The notes beneath the pieces are model-generated. The model was not told the DNA's origin and did not search any database. It was given only the letters and a program-made list of their open reading frames with translations. 13,724 bases of DNA from Candidatus Aphodomonas merdavium (GTDB lineage Bacteria > Bacillota > Clostridia > Christensenellales > Aristaeellaceae), in NCBI GenBank assembly GCA_018715585.1, contig DVLH01000133.1, positions 1-13,724 on the forward strand, given 5' to 3'. A program made the position numbers and the translations under genes. Shown piece after piece: positions 1-6,964 of the stretch (its first letter is position 1; each line of letters opens with the position of its first letter).

Positions 1-1153
1 GCAGCGGCGGAAGGCCCACCAGCGCAACCCCCGCCAGCGTCATTGCACCGAACACGAACGGCATTTTCCACCCCAGCCCGTGCATCGCGCGGATCTCCGT
101 CAGCCCCGTCTGCACCAGCACCGCGCCCGCGCAGCCGAACAGCACGATCTTCATCAAGCCGTGATACACCATGTGCAACAGCCCTGCCGTCATCCCTTCC
201 GGCGTCATCAGCGTAAGGCCAACGAGCATGTAGCTGAGGTTGCTGACCGTGGACCAGGCAAAGCGTTGTTTCAGGCGCGTCTCGCGCACGGCGCGCACGC
301 CGCCATAAAGAACCGTACAGCCGCTCAGCAGCATCATTACCGCCTGCGCAAAGGTGCCGGCAAGGAATGCCGTACCGTACGTATAATATATCAGCCGCAG
401 CACGGAAAACACGCCCGCATTGACAACCGCGACCGCATGCAGCAGCGCCGTCACCGGCGTGGGCGCCACCGACGCCTTGGGCAGCCAGCGGCAAAGCGGC
501 AATACCGCCGCCTTTGCGCCAAAGCCGATAAAGCCCGCTATGGCCATCACGCGCAGCAGCGCCTCGCGCCCTGCCGCGCCGCTAAGCGCGCCGCCCGCCA
601 CAAACGTATGAGCGCCCGCCTGGCCCGCCGCCACCATCGAAAAGAACCCCAGCGCCGCACCGCCCACAAGATACAGCAGGTATGTCCGCGCCGCGCGGAT
701 GGATTCCTTGTCCCGCTTGTGCCACACGAGCGGAACGGTCAGCAGCGTCAGGAATTCATAGAAGATATAGAGCGTAAAGAGGTTTGCTGCGGCCGCCAGC
801 AGGATTGCCGCCGAATACGCCAGCAGGTACCACGAAAAGAAATACCGCTCGCGCTCCTCATGCGCCATATATTCCACCGCATACAGCACCGCAAACGGCC
901 ACAGCAGCGCCGCCAGCCCCAAATACACGCTTCCGGCTTCGTCCAGCCGCAGCGCGCAGCGGTATGTATCCGTCAGGCGAAAGAGCACAAACGTCTCCTG
1001 TTGTGGGTGCAGCAGGCTGGGCAAGAGCAGAAGCGATGTTGCAAACGTCCCGCCGACGCAAACCGCCATGCGCACGGCACGCTTGCTCCCGACGAGCAGG
1101 CGCAGCAGCAACGCAAACGCCGCGGGAATCATCGCGCAAATGAACAGTCTCAT
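1..1153 (-). CDS. Third NuoL/MrpA/MrpD-type antiporter-like membrane subunit, 3' end cut off by window edge
   Basis: This gene is open from an ATG at 1153 to the left edge (384 codons seen) and I translated it by hand. It is very hydrophobic and belongs to the proton/cation-translocating family NuoL/M/N, MrpA and MrpD. Visible family marks are the TM5 glutamate in FYEFLTLL (E133), the TM7 lysine in FGAKAAVLP (K214), the TPVTALLHA stretch near residue 232, and HGLMK further on. At the TM8 position where its two sister subunits have lysine (K260, K249) this protein has Asn (VVNAG, N245), preceded by a NuoL-like LHA histidine. The start is supported by AAGGAG six bases upstream, 17 bases after the stop of the preceding subunit. 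It is probably the most NuoL/MrpA-like of the three. The C-terminal part, and so the presence of a lateral helix, cannot be judged. Confidence 0.9.
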   Translation of the reverse strand, partial: MRLFICAMIPAAFALLLRLLVGSKRAVRMAVCVGGTFATSLLLLPSLLHPQQETFVLFRLTDTYRCALRLDEAGSVYLGLAALLWPFAVLYAVEYMAHEERERYFFSWYLLAYSAAILLAAAANLFTLYIFYEFLTLLTVPLVWHKRDKESIRAARTYLLYLVGGAALGFFSMVAAGQAGAHTFVAGGALSGAAGREALLRVMAIAGFIGFGAKAAVLPLCRWLPKASVAPTPVTALLHAVAVVNAGVFSVLRLIYYTYGTAFLAGTFAQAVMMLLSGCTVLYGGVRAVRETRLKQRFAWSTVSNLSYMLVGLTLMTPEGMTAGLLHMVYHGLMKIVLFGCAGAVLVQTGLTEIRAMHGLGWKMPFVFGAMTLAGVALVGLPPL

Positions 1154-1170
1154 GATTTCTCCTTCAACAA

Positions 1171-2637
1171 TTAAAACAAGGTTGCGGCAATGGTTTCAAA
1201 CGCGTCTATCAGCGGCGTCGGGAACATGCCCAGCACCACGATCAGCGCTGTCAGGAAGATCATCGGCGCCAGCATCCGCCAGCCCACTTCGCAGCGGGTG
1301 CAGTCCGCGGCAGCGATCTGCTCCCCGGGGAAGAACGCGCGAATTGACACAGCAAGCAGATATGCCGCCGTGAGAATGGCCGAAACCAGCAAGCACGCAG
1401 GGCCGAACCAAGCCGCAGCATTGCCCAGCCCCATCGCGCCCTCGGCAATGTTCCACTTGCTGATAAAGCCGCCCGTCGGCGGGATGCCGACAAGGCCGAG
1501 GGAAGCAATGGTGAAGCACCACATCGTCGCCGGCATGCGCTTGCCAATGCCGGTCATTTCCTCCACAGACGTCTTGCCGGTTTTATGAATGACCGCACCG
1601 GCGGACATAAAGAGCGTATCCTTGATGAGCGAGTGGAAAACGACGTGCAAAAGCGCGCCTACAAAGCCCAATGTCGTCATCGTCGAAAGGCCAAAGAGCA
1701 CATAAGACACCTGGCTGACGGTTGAATAAGCCAACCGGCGCTTGAAAAGCTTTTCCTTAAACGCCATGAGCGAACCGAGAATGACGGTAATCAGCGTTAG
1801 CGCCATGAACGCATATTGCACCCACGTGCCGCGCAGCCGCTCCACGCCCGCCGTGTAGAAAATCACGCGGATGATGCCCAGCACGCCCGCCTTTGTAATG
1901 ACGCCGGAGAGCACGGCGCTCGCCGATGCCGGCGCAACCGGGTGCGCTGTGGGCAACCAGCTGTGCATCGGGAACATGCCCGCTTTCACGCCAAAGCCGA
2001 CAATCATCACAAAGAAGATGCCCAGCGCCAGCTTCTCGTCCACCGGCGCGCCGGGTGCAAACAGCCCGCCCGCGCTGAAATCGAACGACGGCGCGTTCGC
2101 AGCCACAAAGAAAATGCCCAGCAGCGCCGCCGATGCGCCAAACACCGAGTAAATGAGGTATTTGATCGCGGCCGCAACGGCTTCCTTGTCCAAATTGTGC
2201 AGCACAAGCGGCATAGAAAGCAGCGTCATCATCTCGTAGAACATGTACAGCGTCACTAGGTTCTTCGCCATGCAAAGGCCCATCAGCGCGCCAAGCGTCA
2301 AGAGATAAAACAGGAAATAGCGCCGGGGGCTCGCGTCATGCTCCAGATATTCCGTCGCATACAGCCCTGCGCATGCCCACACGATGGACACCAGCGCCAA
2401 GAACAGCACGGATATTTCGTCTACGCGGAAGGCGACGGCAATCTGGTCCGTCATGTTCCACAGCACGCATGACGCGCCCTGCATCGACGCCGCAATCAGT
2501 GCCAGCGCCGCCGTTACAGCAAGCGAAACCACCGTCAGAACGTTCCTCTGCCCGGCGCTCAGGCGCAAAAAGTACTGCACAAACGCCATCACCACCGGAA
2601 AAAAGATGGGGAGCAATAGAAACAGTTGGCCTTGCAT
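1171..2637 (-). CDS. Second MrpD/NuoM-type antiporter subunit
   Basis: This is a 488-residue polytopic membrane protein of the proton-conducting membrane transporter family (NuoL/M/N, MrpA/MrpD, MbhH). It should form one ion-translocating channel of the Mrp-like complex. Key residues are visible: E135 in FYEMMTLLSMP (TM5), K218 in GFGVKAGMFPMHSWLP (TM7), K249 in ITKAGVLGIIR (TM8), and the H/K pair in FHSLIKDTLF. Its length is normal for MrpD (about 490-500). The ATG at 2637 follows GGGAGGGA, and a 36-base gap separates it from the first MrpD gene, the only sizeable gap inside the operon. It is clearly diverged from its neighbour, so it is not a recent tandem copy. An MbhH'-like role, as in Mbx complexes with two MrpD-type subunits, is the best guess. 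Confidence 0.93.
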   Translation of the reverse strand: MQGQLFLLLPIFFPVVMAFVQYFLRLSAGQRNVLTVVSLAVTAALALIAASMQGASCVLWNMTDQIAVAFRVDEISVLFLALVSIVWACAGLYATEYLEHDASPRRYFLFYLLTLGALMGLCMAKNLVTLYMFYEMMTLLSMPLVLHNLDKEAVAAAIKYLIYSVFGASAALLGIFFVAANAPSFDFSAGGLFAPGAPVDEKLALGIFFVMIVGFGVKAGMFPMHSWLPTAHPVAPASASAVLSGVITKAGVLGIIRVIFYTAGVERLRGTWVQYAFMALTLITVILGSLMAFKEKLFKRRLAYSTVSQVSYVLFGLSTMTTLGFVGALLHVVFHSLIKDTLFMSAGAVIHKTGKTSVEEMTGIGKRMPATMWCFTIASLGLVGIPPTGGFISKWNIAEGAMGLGNAAAWFGPACLLVSAILTAAYLLAVSIRAFFPGEQIAAADCTRCEVGWRMLAPMIFLTALIVVLGMFPTPLIDAFETIAATLF

Positions 2638-2673
2638 GAAATCCCTCCCGTATTGTGTCTTAACGCTTTCGTT

Positions 2674-4164
2674 TTACAAAAGCATGACGCCCGTTTGAAT
2701 CCAGTCCATCACGGTACCACCCGCTACGCCCAGCGTAATGTTAAGCGCAATGAGTGCAACCATCGCCGTGCAAAACGCATACCCCGCCGGTTGTCCCTGC
2801 ACGTTCTCCATACGCGGGAGCGGATCCCGGTAGAGCGTAAGCACCGTGCGCAGGAAATACGCCACGTTGAGCACCACGCTCACCGCCAGCACGCACAGCA
2901 TCAGCACGCACTTCCATTCTGCCAGCTCCAACGCCGCCTGTGCCAGGAACATTTTCGAGGAAAACCCTCCCAGCATCGGAATGCCTACAATGCTCATCGC
3001 GCCCACGGCAAACGCTGCGCCGGCCAGCGGCGCACGCGAACCCGCCCCGCGCAAATCGCGGAAATCGCTCTTGCCGCCGGAGACCGTCACCAGCCGGTCC
3101 ACAGAGAGGAAGAGCATCGATTTGGCGAGCGAGTGGGCCAGGATGTGGAACACGGCGGCGGCCGCGCCCGCACGCGTGCCGAGCGATGCCGCCAGGAAAA
3201 TATAGCCAATTTGCGCCACCGACGACCAGGCAATCATACGGCGCACGTTGTGTTCAAAAAGCGCCTCTACCGAGCCCATCACAATGCCCAGCATAGAAAA
3301 TACGAACAGCACGTCGCCCACCAGCGAAAACGTCTCCTGTCCAAAGACGCGGGAAATCGCCTTTAGCAGCAGAAAAATGTACGTCTTGGATACGAGAGAA
3401 GAGAGCATCGCGCTGGCCGACGGGGTTGCGTTGGCGTAAGCGTTCGGAATCCACGTATGGAACGGATAAAGCCCGCTCTTGATGCCGATGCCAAACGTGA
3501 TCAGCACAAGCGACGTAAACAGCGGCACGTCATAGCGCCCCGTCTGCGCCAGCTCAGCCACCGCCTCCTTCATCTGCGGGAAGAGCAGATGGCCCGTCAG
3601 GCAATAGAGCATGCACAGCCCAAAGAGGAAAAGGCCGCTGCCGATGAGGTTCATGATCATATACCGCGTGGCGGCGAACATCGTGCGCCCGCGGCTCTTG
3701 ACGCAAATGAGTGCACACGCTGCAATCGTGGTGATTTCGATAAACACATAGCCGGTGAACATGTCGTTGGTATACGTCATAGCAATCAGCGCCGCTTGCA
3801 GCAGCAGCGTCACCGTGCAAAACAGGTTGCGCCGCACGCCATCCACGTCCTGCTTGCCCTTGCGCCAGCCGCCCAGCACCGACAAAAAGAGCACCGTCGT
3901 AAACAGCAGCGCCACCGCGGCTTCCATCACGCCGCAAAGCAGTTCGTTGCCATATGGCGCGCCGAACTCGCCCATCTTATAGACGTATGAGCCGCCCTCG
4001 TAGCCGAGCATCTTCCCCAGGAAAAATGCCGACGCCGCGCATGCCGTCCCCGCCGCACACACGAGCCATGCGCGCGCTATCCGGTTGGGCAGCACGGAAC
4101 ATACCGCTGCGGAAGCGAGCGACCCGACCACCAGGAACATCGGTATATTCTGCCACAGCAGCAT
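2674..4164 (-). CDS. mrpD: Na+/H+ antiporter subunit MrpD (first antiporter-like subunit)
   Basis: This 496-residue integral membrane protein is of the MrpD/NuoN type and directly follows mrpC, as in canonical mrp operons. E143 (GYVFIEITTIAA) in TM5, K229 (GIGIKSGLYPFHTWIP) in TM7, K260 (LVSKTYIF) in TM8 and the AHSLAKSML segment are the expected ion-path residues. The PNAYANATPSASAML stretch is typical of MrpD. The ATG at 4164 overlaps the mrpC TAA by one base (TAATG), so translation is probably coupled. Family knowledge assigns it exchange of cytoplasmic Na+ (or another monovalent cation) for protons as part of a multi-subunit complex. Which ion is used cannot be read from the sequence. Confidence 0.94.
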   Translation of the reverse strand: MLLWQNIPMFLVVGSLASAAVCSVLPNRIARAWLVCAAGTACAASAFFLGKMLGYEGGSYVYKMGEFGAPYGNELLCGVMEAAVALLFTTVLFLSVLGGWRKGKQDVDGVRRNLFCTVTLLLQAALIAMTYTNDMFTGYVFIEITTIAACALICVKSRGRTMFAATRYMIMNLIGSGLFLFGLCMLYCLTGHLLFPQMKEAVAELAQTGRYDVPLFTSLVLITFGIGIKSGLYPFHTWIPNAYANATPSASAMLSSLVSKTYIFLLLKAISRVFGQETFSLVGDVLFVFSMLGIVMGSVEALFEHNVRRMIAWSSVAQIGYIFLAASLGTRAGAAAAVFHILAHSLAKSMLFLSVDRLVTVSGGKSDFRDLRGAGSRAPLAGAAFAVGAMSIVGIPMLGGFSSKMFLAQAALELAEWKCVLMLCVLAVSVVLNVAYFLRTVLTLYRDPLPRMENVQGQPAGYAFCTAMVALIALNITLGVAGGTVMDWIQTGVMLL

Positions 4165-4538
4165 TATTTCCCCTCCTCGCGCACCTTCTCGGCGATCTCA
4201 TCAATGTCGAGCGTGCGGTAGCGTCGGTACATGCGCAGCGTAAGCGCCAGCATAATCGCCGTCACGCTTACGGAGACGACAATGCCCGTCAGCACCAGGC
4301 TGGCCGGCAGGGGGTTGACATACAGCGCCGGATCGTTGATCCCGTCGATGTAGATCGGCGCCTCGCGCCCCGCCAAAAAGCCATAGGACGCCAGGAACAG
4401 GAAGATGGCCGTATCCATCATCGAAAAGCCGATGATTTTTTTGATCATGTTGCGGTTGAGCAACAGCGTCGTAAAGCCGATACAAAACAGCACCACGGCG
4501 GCAACCTCATCAATGTGCGTCCACAAAAGCCGCAGCAT
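4164..4538 (-). CDS. mrpC: Na+/H+ antiporter subunit MrpC (NuoK-like)
   Basis: This 124-residue protein has three predicted membrane helices and belongs to the MrpC/MnhC/NuoK family. The N-terminal part carries LLLNRNMIKKIIGFSMMDTA (about 26-45), and the C-terminal helix begins with NPLPASLVLTGIVV (75-88), the version here of the family signature DPLPQALVLTAIVI. The tail is charged and cytoplasmic (ending KVREEGK). The ATG at 4538 directly abuts the stop of the MrpB fusion (TAAATG), so ribosome hand-over is likely. In complex I and Mrp structures the NuoK/MrpC subunit packs between the MrpD-type and small subunits and continues the ion path. Confidence 0.95.
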   Translation of the reverse strand: MLRLLWTHIDEVAAVVLFCIGFTTLLLNRNMIKKIIGFSMMDTAIFLFLASYGFLAGREAPIYIDGINDPALYVNPLPASLVLTGIVVSVSVTAIMLALTLRMYRRYRTLDIDEIAEKVREEGK

Positions 4539-5501
4539 TTAAAAGTCCCCCTTCCGAAAGAGCGTAAAGAACGCGTACATCGTACACGCCACCACACAGC
4601 CGACGGCGATGTCCAGCAGCGGCAGCATGCCGCCGGAGAAAAGCGTGCCATATACGCCGCGCGTGAAAATGCTTTCGATCTCGTTCACGCCGGTGTAAAA
4701 ATGGTAGCATTTCAGCGCCGAATAGCTCACCAGCGCACAGCAGGACACGATACGGAACGTGCGCAGCGTCATAAACCGCTCCGTCCGGCGATATCCATAG
4801 GCAAACAGGTACAGCAGCATACCGCCGCCCAGGATTGCCCCGCCGGAGAACCCGCCGCCTGGTGATAAGTGCCCATTGAGCACGACATACACGCCAAAGA
4901 GGAAAATTACCGGCACGACAAAGCGCGCAATAATCTGCAAGATAGGATCGTTGCGCACCTCGCAGCGGTGCTCTTCCAAATCTGCCGCGTCCAGCTCGCT
5001 CGCCTCGCCGTCGTTTGGCGAGCGCAGCAAAAGCATCACCGTGCATACGGCAATGAACAGCACATGCGACTCGCCCAGCGTGTCAAATCCGCGGTAATCG
5101 AGGATGATGCCACAGATGATGTTGGCCGCGCCCGAATCGCGAATGGTGTTGCGCACATAAAAGGAAGAAAGCTCGCTGTGCTCCAGCGTATCCGGGTCGC
5201 CAAACTCCGGCATCATCGACACGGAAAAAACCATGAACACGATCAATCCCATGCACATCAGCACAGCCAGTACGCAATACAACCTGCGAAACACCGTGCC
5301 CTTGCTGCCACGGCGCGCGGCTTCCAACGCGCGCAGCTTCGGACGCCTGCGCGGCGCAAGCTCGTCCTCCAAGTCCATCTCGCGCTCTTGTTGCGCTATC
5401 TCCTCCGGCTCACGCAGCGCGTCCTGCATCTCCAGGTCCAGCGATTGCGACCCTTTCTCCAGCCACGAGGCAAAACCGTCATTTTTTCCCATCGTCGTCA
5501 C
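4539..5501 (-). CDS. mrpB: MbhE-MrpB fusion subunit with charged N-terminal extension
   Basis: This 320-residue fusion has three parts. Residues 1-69 are soluble and highly charged (EPEEIAQQEREMDLEDELAP, then RRRPKLR). Residues 70-162 resemble MbhE, the last part of MrpA: a helix, then RNTIRDSGAANIICGIILDY and RGFDTLGESHVLFIAV. Residues 186-320 are an MrpB/MnhB domain with the diagnostic GHLSPGGGFSGGAILGG (210-226). In canonical Mrp systems the middle part belongs to MrpA and MrpB is a separate protein. The longest start is GTG at 5501. An ATG at 5492 (giving 317 residues) fits as well or better, with AAGGG upstream. The gene overlaps the preceding MbhD gene by 14-23 bases and abuts mrpC. A sequencing frameshift joining two genes is unlikely because the linker (163-185) reads as natural acidic sequence. 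Confidence 0.9.
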   Translation of the reverse strand: MTTMGKNDGFASWLEKGSQSLDLEMQDALREPEEIAQQEREMDLEDELAPRRRPKLRALEAARRGSKGTVFRRLYCVLAVLMCMGLIVFMVFSVSMMPEFGDPDTLEHSELSSFYVRNTIRDSGAANIICGIILDYRGFDTLGESHVLFIAVCTVMLLLRSPNDGEASELDAADLEEHRCEVRNDPILQIIARFVVPVIFLFGVYVVLNGHLSPGGGFSGGAILGGGMLLYLFAYGYRRTERFMTLRTFRIVSCCALVSYSALKCYHFYTGVNEIESIFTRGVYGTLFSGGMLPLLDIAVGCVVACTMYAFFTLFRKGDF

Positions 5502-5742
5502 CCTTATCCTCTAACGCCTGAATGCGCTTGAGCGCGGCAAACAGCAAAAGCGACGTCACGCCCGCGCCCACGGCCGCCTCCGTGATCGCCAAATCGGGCG
5601 ATTCCAGCAAGATCCAAATGATACACATCACCAAGCTCTGCGTCATGAAGATAATCAGCGCAGAGAGCAGGTTCTTCGTCAGGCTGACGGAAATCGCGCA
5701 GACGATGACGACAAAGAGCAAAATTGCATTTAGGATTTCCAT
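5479..5742 (-). CDS. MbhD-like subunit (DUF4040, equivalent to part of MrpA C-terminus)
   Basis: This is an 87-residue protein with about three membrane helices. ESPDLAITEAAVGAGVTSLL (47-66) matches the conserved helix of MbhD and of the MrpA C-terminal region (usual form APDLAxTE), with E55 the probable functional glutamate. The charged tail is KGDDDGKK. In most bacterial Mrp operons this segment is fused inside MrpA; here it is free-standing, as in Mbh/Mbx-type clusters. The ATG at 5742 was chosen because GGAGG lies eight bases upstream and the homology begins there. The longer upstream reading (to 5826) only overlaps mrpG. It overlaps the mrpG stop by 13 bases. Confidence 0.9.
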   Translation of the reverse strand: MEILNAILLFVVIVCAISVSLTKNLLSALIIFMTQSLVMCIIWILLESPDLAITEAAVGAGVTSLLLFAALKRIQALEDKGDDDGKK

Positions 5743-6053
5743 TCCCGCGCCTCCGTTGCAAGCGTCGCATCCGTTATCTCCACCATCTGCCCAATGAGGT
5801 GGGTGGAAAGCGGCGAGGTCAACCACAGCAAGATCAAAACGAGCAAAAGCTTGAGCGAGGAGATGGAAAGCCCATATTCCACCATGCCCGCAAGCAGCAA
5901 CAGCAGAATCGCCAGCGTATCGCCCATCCCGGCAGGATGGGCGCGGTTGAGGCTATAGCGCAGGCGGTACTGCCCCAGCACGGCAAACGCCTCCACAACA
6001 ATCGCGCTCAGGAGCAGCGCGCAGGAAATCAGATGGCGCACCCCGTCATGCAT
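5730..6053 (-). CDS. mrpG: Na+/H+ antiporter subunit MrpG
   Basis: This 107-residue protein with three membrane helices belongs to the MrpG/MnhG (PhaG) family. The marks are GQYRLRYSLNRAHPAGMGDT (27-46), equivalent to the family's R-x-H-A-x-x-x-x-T-L-G region, and LTSPLSTHLIGQM (78-90), equivalent to LTAPVAAHxLxRA. The ATG at 6053 is preceded by AAGGAAGGGAAGG and overlaps the mrpF stop by eight bases. The longer in-frame reading to 6128 lies entirely over mrpF and is not used. With MrpE and MrpF it forms the small-subunit end of the complex. Confidence 0.93.
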   Translation of the reverse strand: MHDGVRHLISCALLLSAIVVEAFAVLGQYRLRYSLNRAHPAGMGDTLAILLLLLAGMVEYGLSISSLKLLLVLILLWLTSPLSTHLIGQMVEITDATLATEAREWKS

Positions 6054-6354
6054 CGGCCTTCCCTTCCTTTCTTTTCTTCTTTGCCCGGAACACACCCACA
6101 TAACTGCGGCACAGCAGCACCGTGGCAATAAAGTTCAGCATCGCGTACAAAAGCGCCATATCAATGAGGAAGCTTTCCTCCAGCACCACCGACAGCAGCA
6201 CGATCATCCCAATGACGATGGTGCCCGTCATGTTGATGGCGATGACCCTGTCGGCCATGTGCGGCCCGCGCAACGCGCGGATCAGGCAGGCGACCATAAA
6301 CAGGCCGTAAATGCACAGCGCTACCACCACTGCCTTTTCAAACAGGTTTTCCAT
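6046..6354 (-). CDS. mrpF: Na+/H+ antiporter subunit MrpF
   Basis: This 102-residue protein with three membrane helices belongs to the MrpF/MnhF/PhaF family. RALRGPHMADRVIAINMTGT (26-45) matches the family signature RGPxxxDRVVAxD, and IDMALLYAMLNFIATVLLCR (64-83) matches DVALxxALLxFxGTVALAR, with D35 and D65 conserved. The C-terminus is very basic (AKKKRKEGK). The start is the ATG at 6354, which has GGAGGAG at the right distance. The longer reading to 6426 would add an arginine-rich, atypical N-terminus. It overlaps mrpE by 17 bases. Confidence 0.94.
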   Translation of the reverse strand: MENLFEKAVVVALCIYGLFMVACLIRALRGPHMADRVIAINMTGTIVIGMIVLLSVVLEESFLIDMALLYAMLNFIATVLLCRSYVGVFRAKKKRKEGKADA

Positions 6355-6811
6355 GCAGCGTCTCCTCCATCTTGATGATTTTCTTCTCCAGCGCGCTGTC
6401 AACAAGCCCTTCGGCAAGGCTTTCATCCAGGCAATGCACCGTCAGCTGATCCTCCTCGCAGCGGAGGGTGATCGTGCCAGGCGTGATGGTGATGGAGTTG
6501 GCCAGCAGCACGCGCCCCAGCCGCGTCCGCACCCCCGTGCGGAACGTGCGGATCACCGGCTTTGGCTTGCCGGCGATCAGCAGCTTGCCAACGGCGATGT
6601 TCGCCTTGACAATCTCCTCGAGCAAAAGCCCTAGATAGACCAACGCCCGCGGCGCGGCCAGATACACCACCGCTTCCCGGCGCAAAGACCAATCCAAATA
6701 CTTACAGGCAAAAACTAAAACCGCGCCTGTAATCACAATCCCCGTCAGCACCACGTCCATGCGTGCGCCGCCGTTGAGCACCAGCCAAAAAGCAAAAAGA
6801 AAAAGCGCCAT
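6338..6811 (-). CDS. mrpE: Na+/H+ antiporter subunit MrpE, first gene of the operon
   Basis: This 157-residue protein belongs to the MrpE/MnhE (MbhA) family. Two N-terminal membrane segments (MALFLFAFWLVLNGG and TGIVITGAVLVFACKYL) and a third near YLGLLLEEIVKANIAVGKLL (57-76) are followed by a cytoplasmic domain. That domain has RTRLGRVLLANSITITPGTI (95-114), the family's strongly conserved ANSITLTPGT motif. AAGAGG lies seven bases before the ATG. It is the promoter-proximal gene: a sigma-70-like promoter and possible operators lie in the 140 bases between it and tetR. MrpE is needed for full Mrp activity in bacilli, although its mechanism is unclear. Confidence 0.95.
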   Translation of the reverse strand: MALFLFAFWLVLNGGARMDVVLTGIVITGAVLVFACKYLDWSLRREAVVYLAAPRALVYLGLLLEEIVKANIAVGKLLIAGKPKPVIRTFRTGVRTRLGRVLLANSITITPGTITLRCEEDQLTVHCLDESLAEGLVDSALEKKIIKMEETLHGKPV

Positions 6812-6882
6812 CGCTCAACCTCTTCTCCACCGCTTTGCAGCGTCTGTCCTGTTTCAATTCCCTCTTATAACCCACCGCAGTT

Positions 6883-6910
6883 ATTGTAATCTGTATCAGC
6901 TTGCGGGCAA
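6883..6910 (-). promoter_or_regulatory. Probable promoter of the mrp-like operon
   Basis: On the minus strand TTGCCC (6910-6905) and TACAAT (6888-6883) are separated by 16 bases, matching 4/6 and 5/6 of the sigma-70/SigA consensus. Transcription would start near 6876, about 65 bases ahead of the mrpE ATG. The -10 overlaps a 15-bp element shared with the tetR promoter. Confidence 0.55.
6884..6898 (-). promoter_or_regulatory. Candidate TetR operator, copy at the mrpE promoter
   Basis: TGATACAGATTACAA on the minus strand is identical at 13 of 15 positions to the sequence at 7551-7565 in the tetR promoter. It overlaps the -10 hexamer, where a bound repressor would block RNA polymerase. That TetR binds here is inference. 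Confidence 0.4.
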
Positions 6911-6926
6911 TGGTCAGAATTGCTCG

Positions 6927-6964
6927 CGTGTATAAAATTTACACGGTTTTATTAAACTGTGTAA
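6927..6964. promoter_or_regulatory. Overlapping dyads with three TACAC/GTGTA half-sites at the tetR 3' end
   Basis: Bases 6939-6964 form a 26-bp dyad pairing at 11 of 13 positions, with outer arms TTACAC and GTGTAA. It overlaps a second inverted repeat at 6927-6945 (CGTGTA, 7-base spacer, TACACG; arms perfect), and the two share the TACAC half-site at 6940-6944. The tetR TAA stop (6954-6952) lies at the centre of the larger dyad. AT-rich spacers and the position 17 bases upstream of the mrp -35 suggest a protein-binding site. A weak transcript hairpin is the alternative. Confidence 0.5.

Noticed and set aside
80..1174. 364-codon plus-strand open frame
   Set aside because: It is antisense to the third antiporter gene. 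The translation is R/H/Q/A-rich with no domain, and the minus strand encodes a clear family member. Similar long antisense frames at 2626-3366, 3954-4865, 4869-5531 and 10174-11136 are rejected for the same reason.
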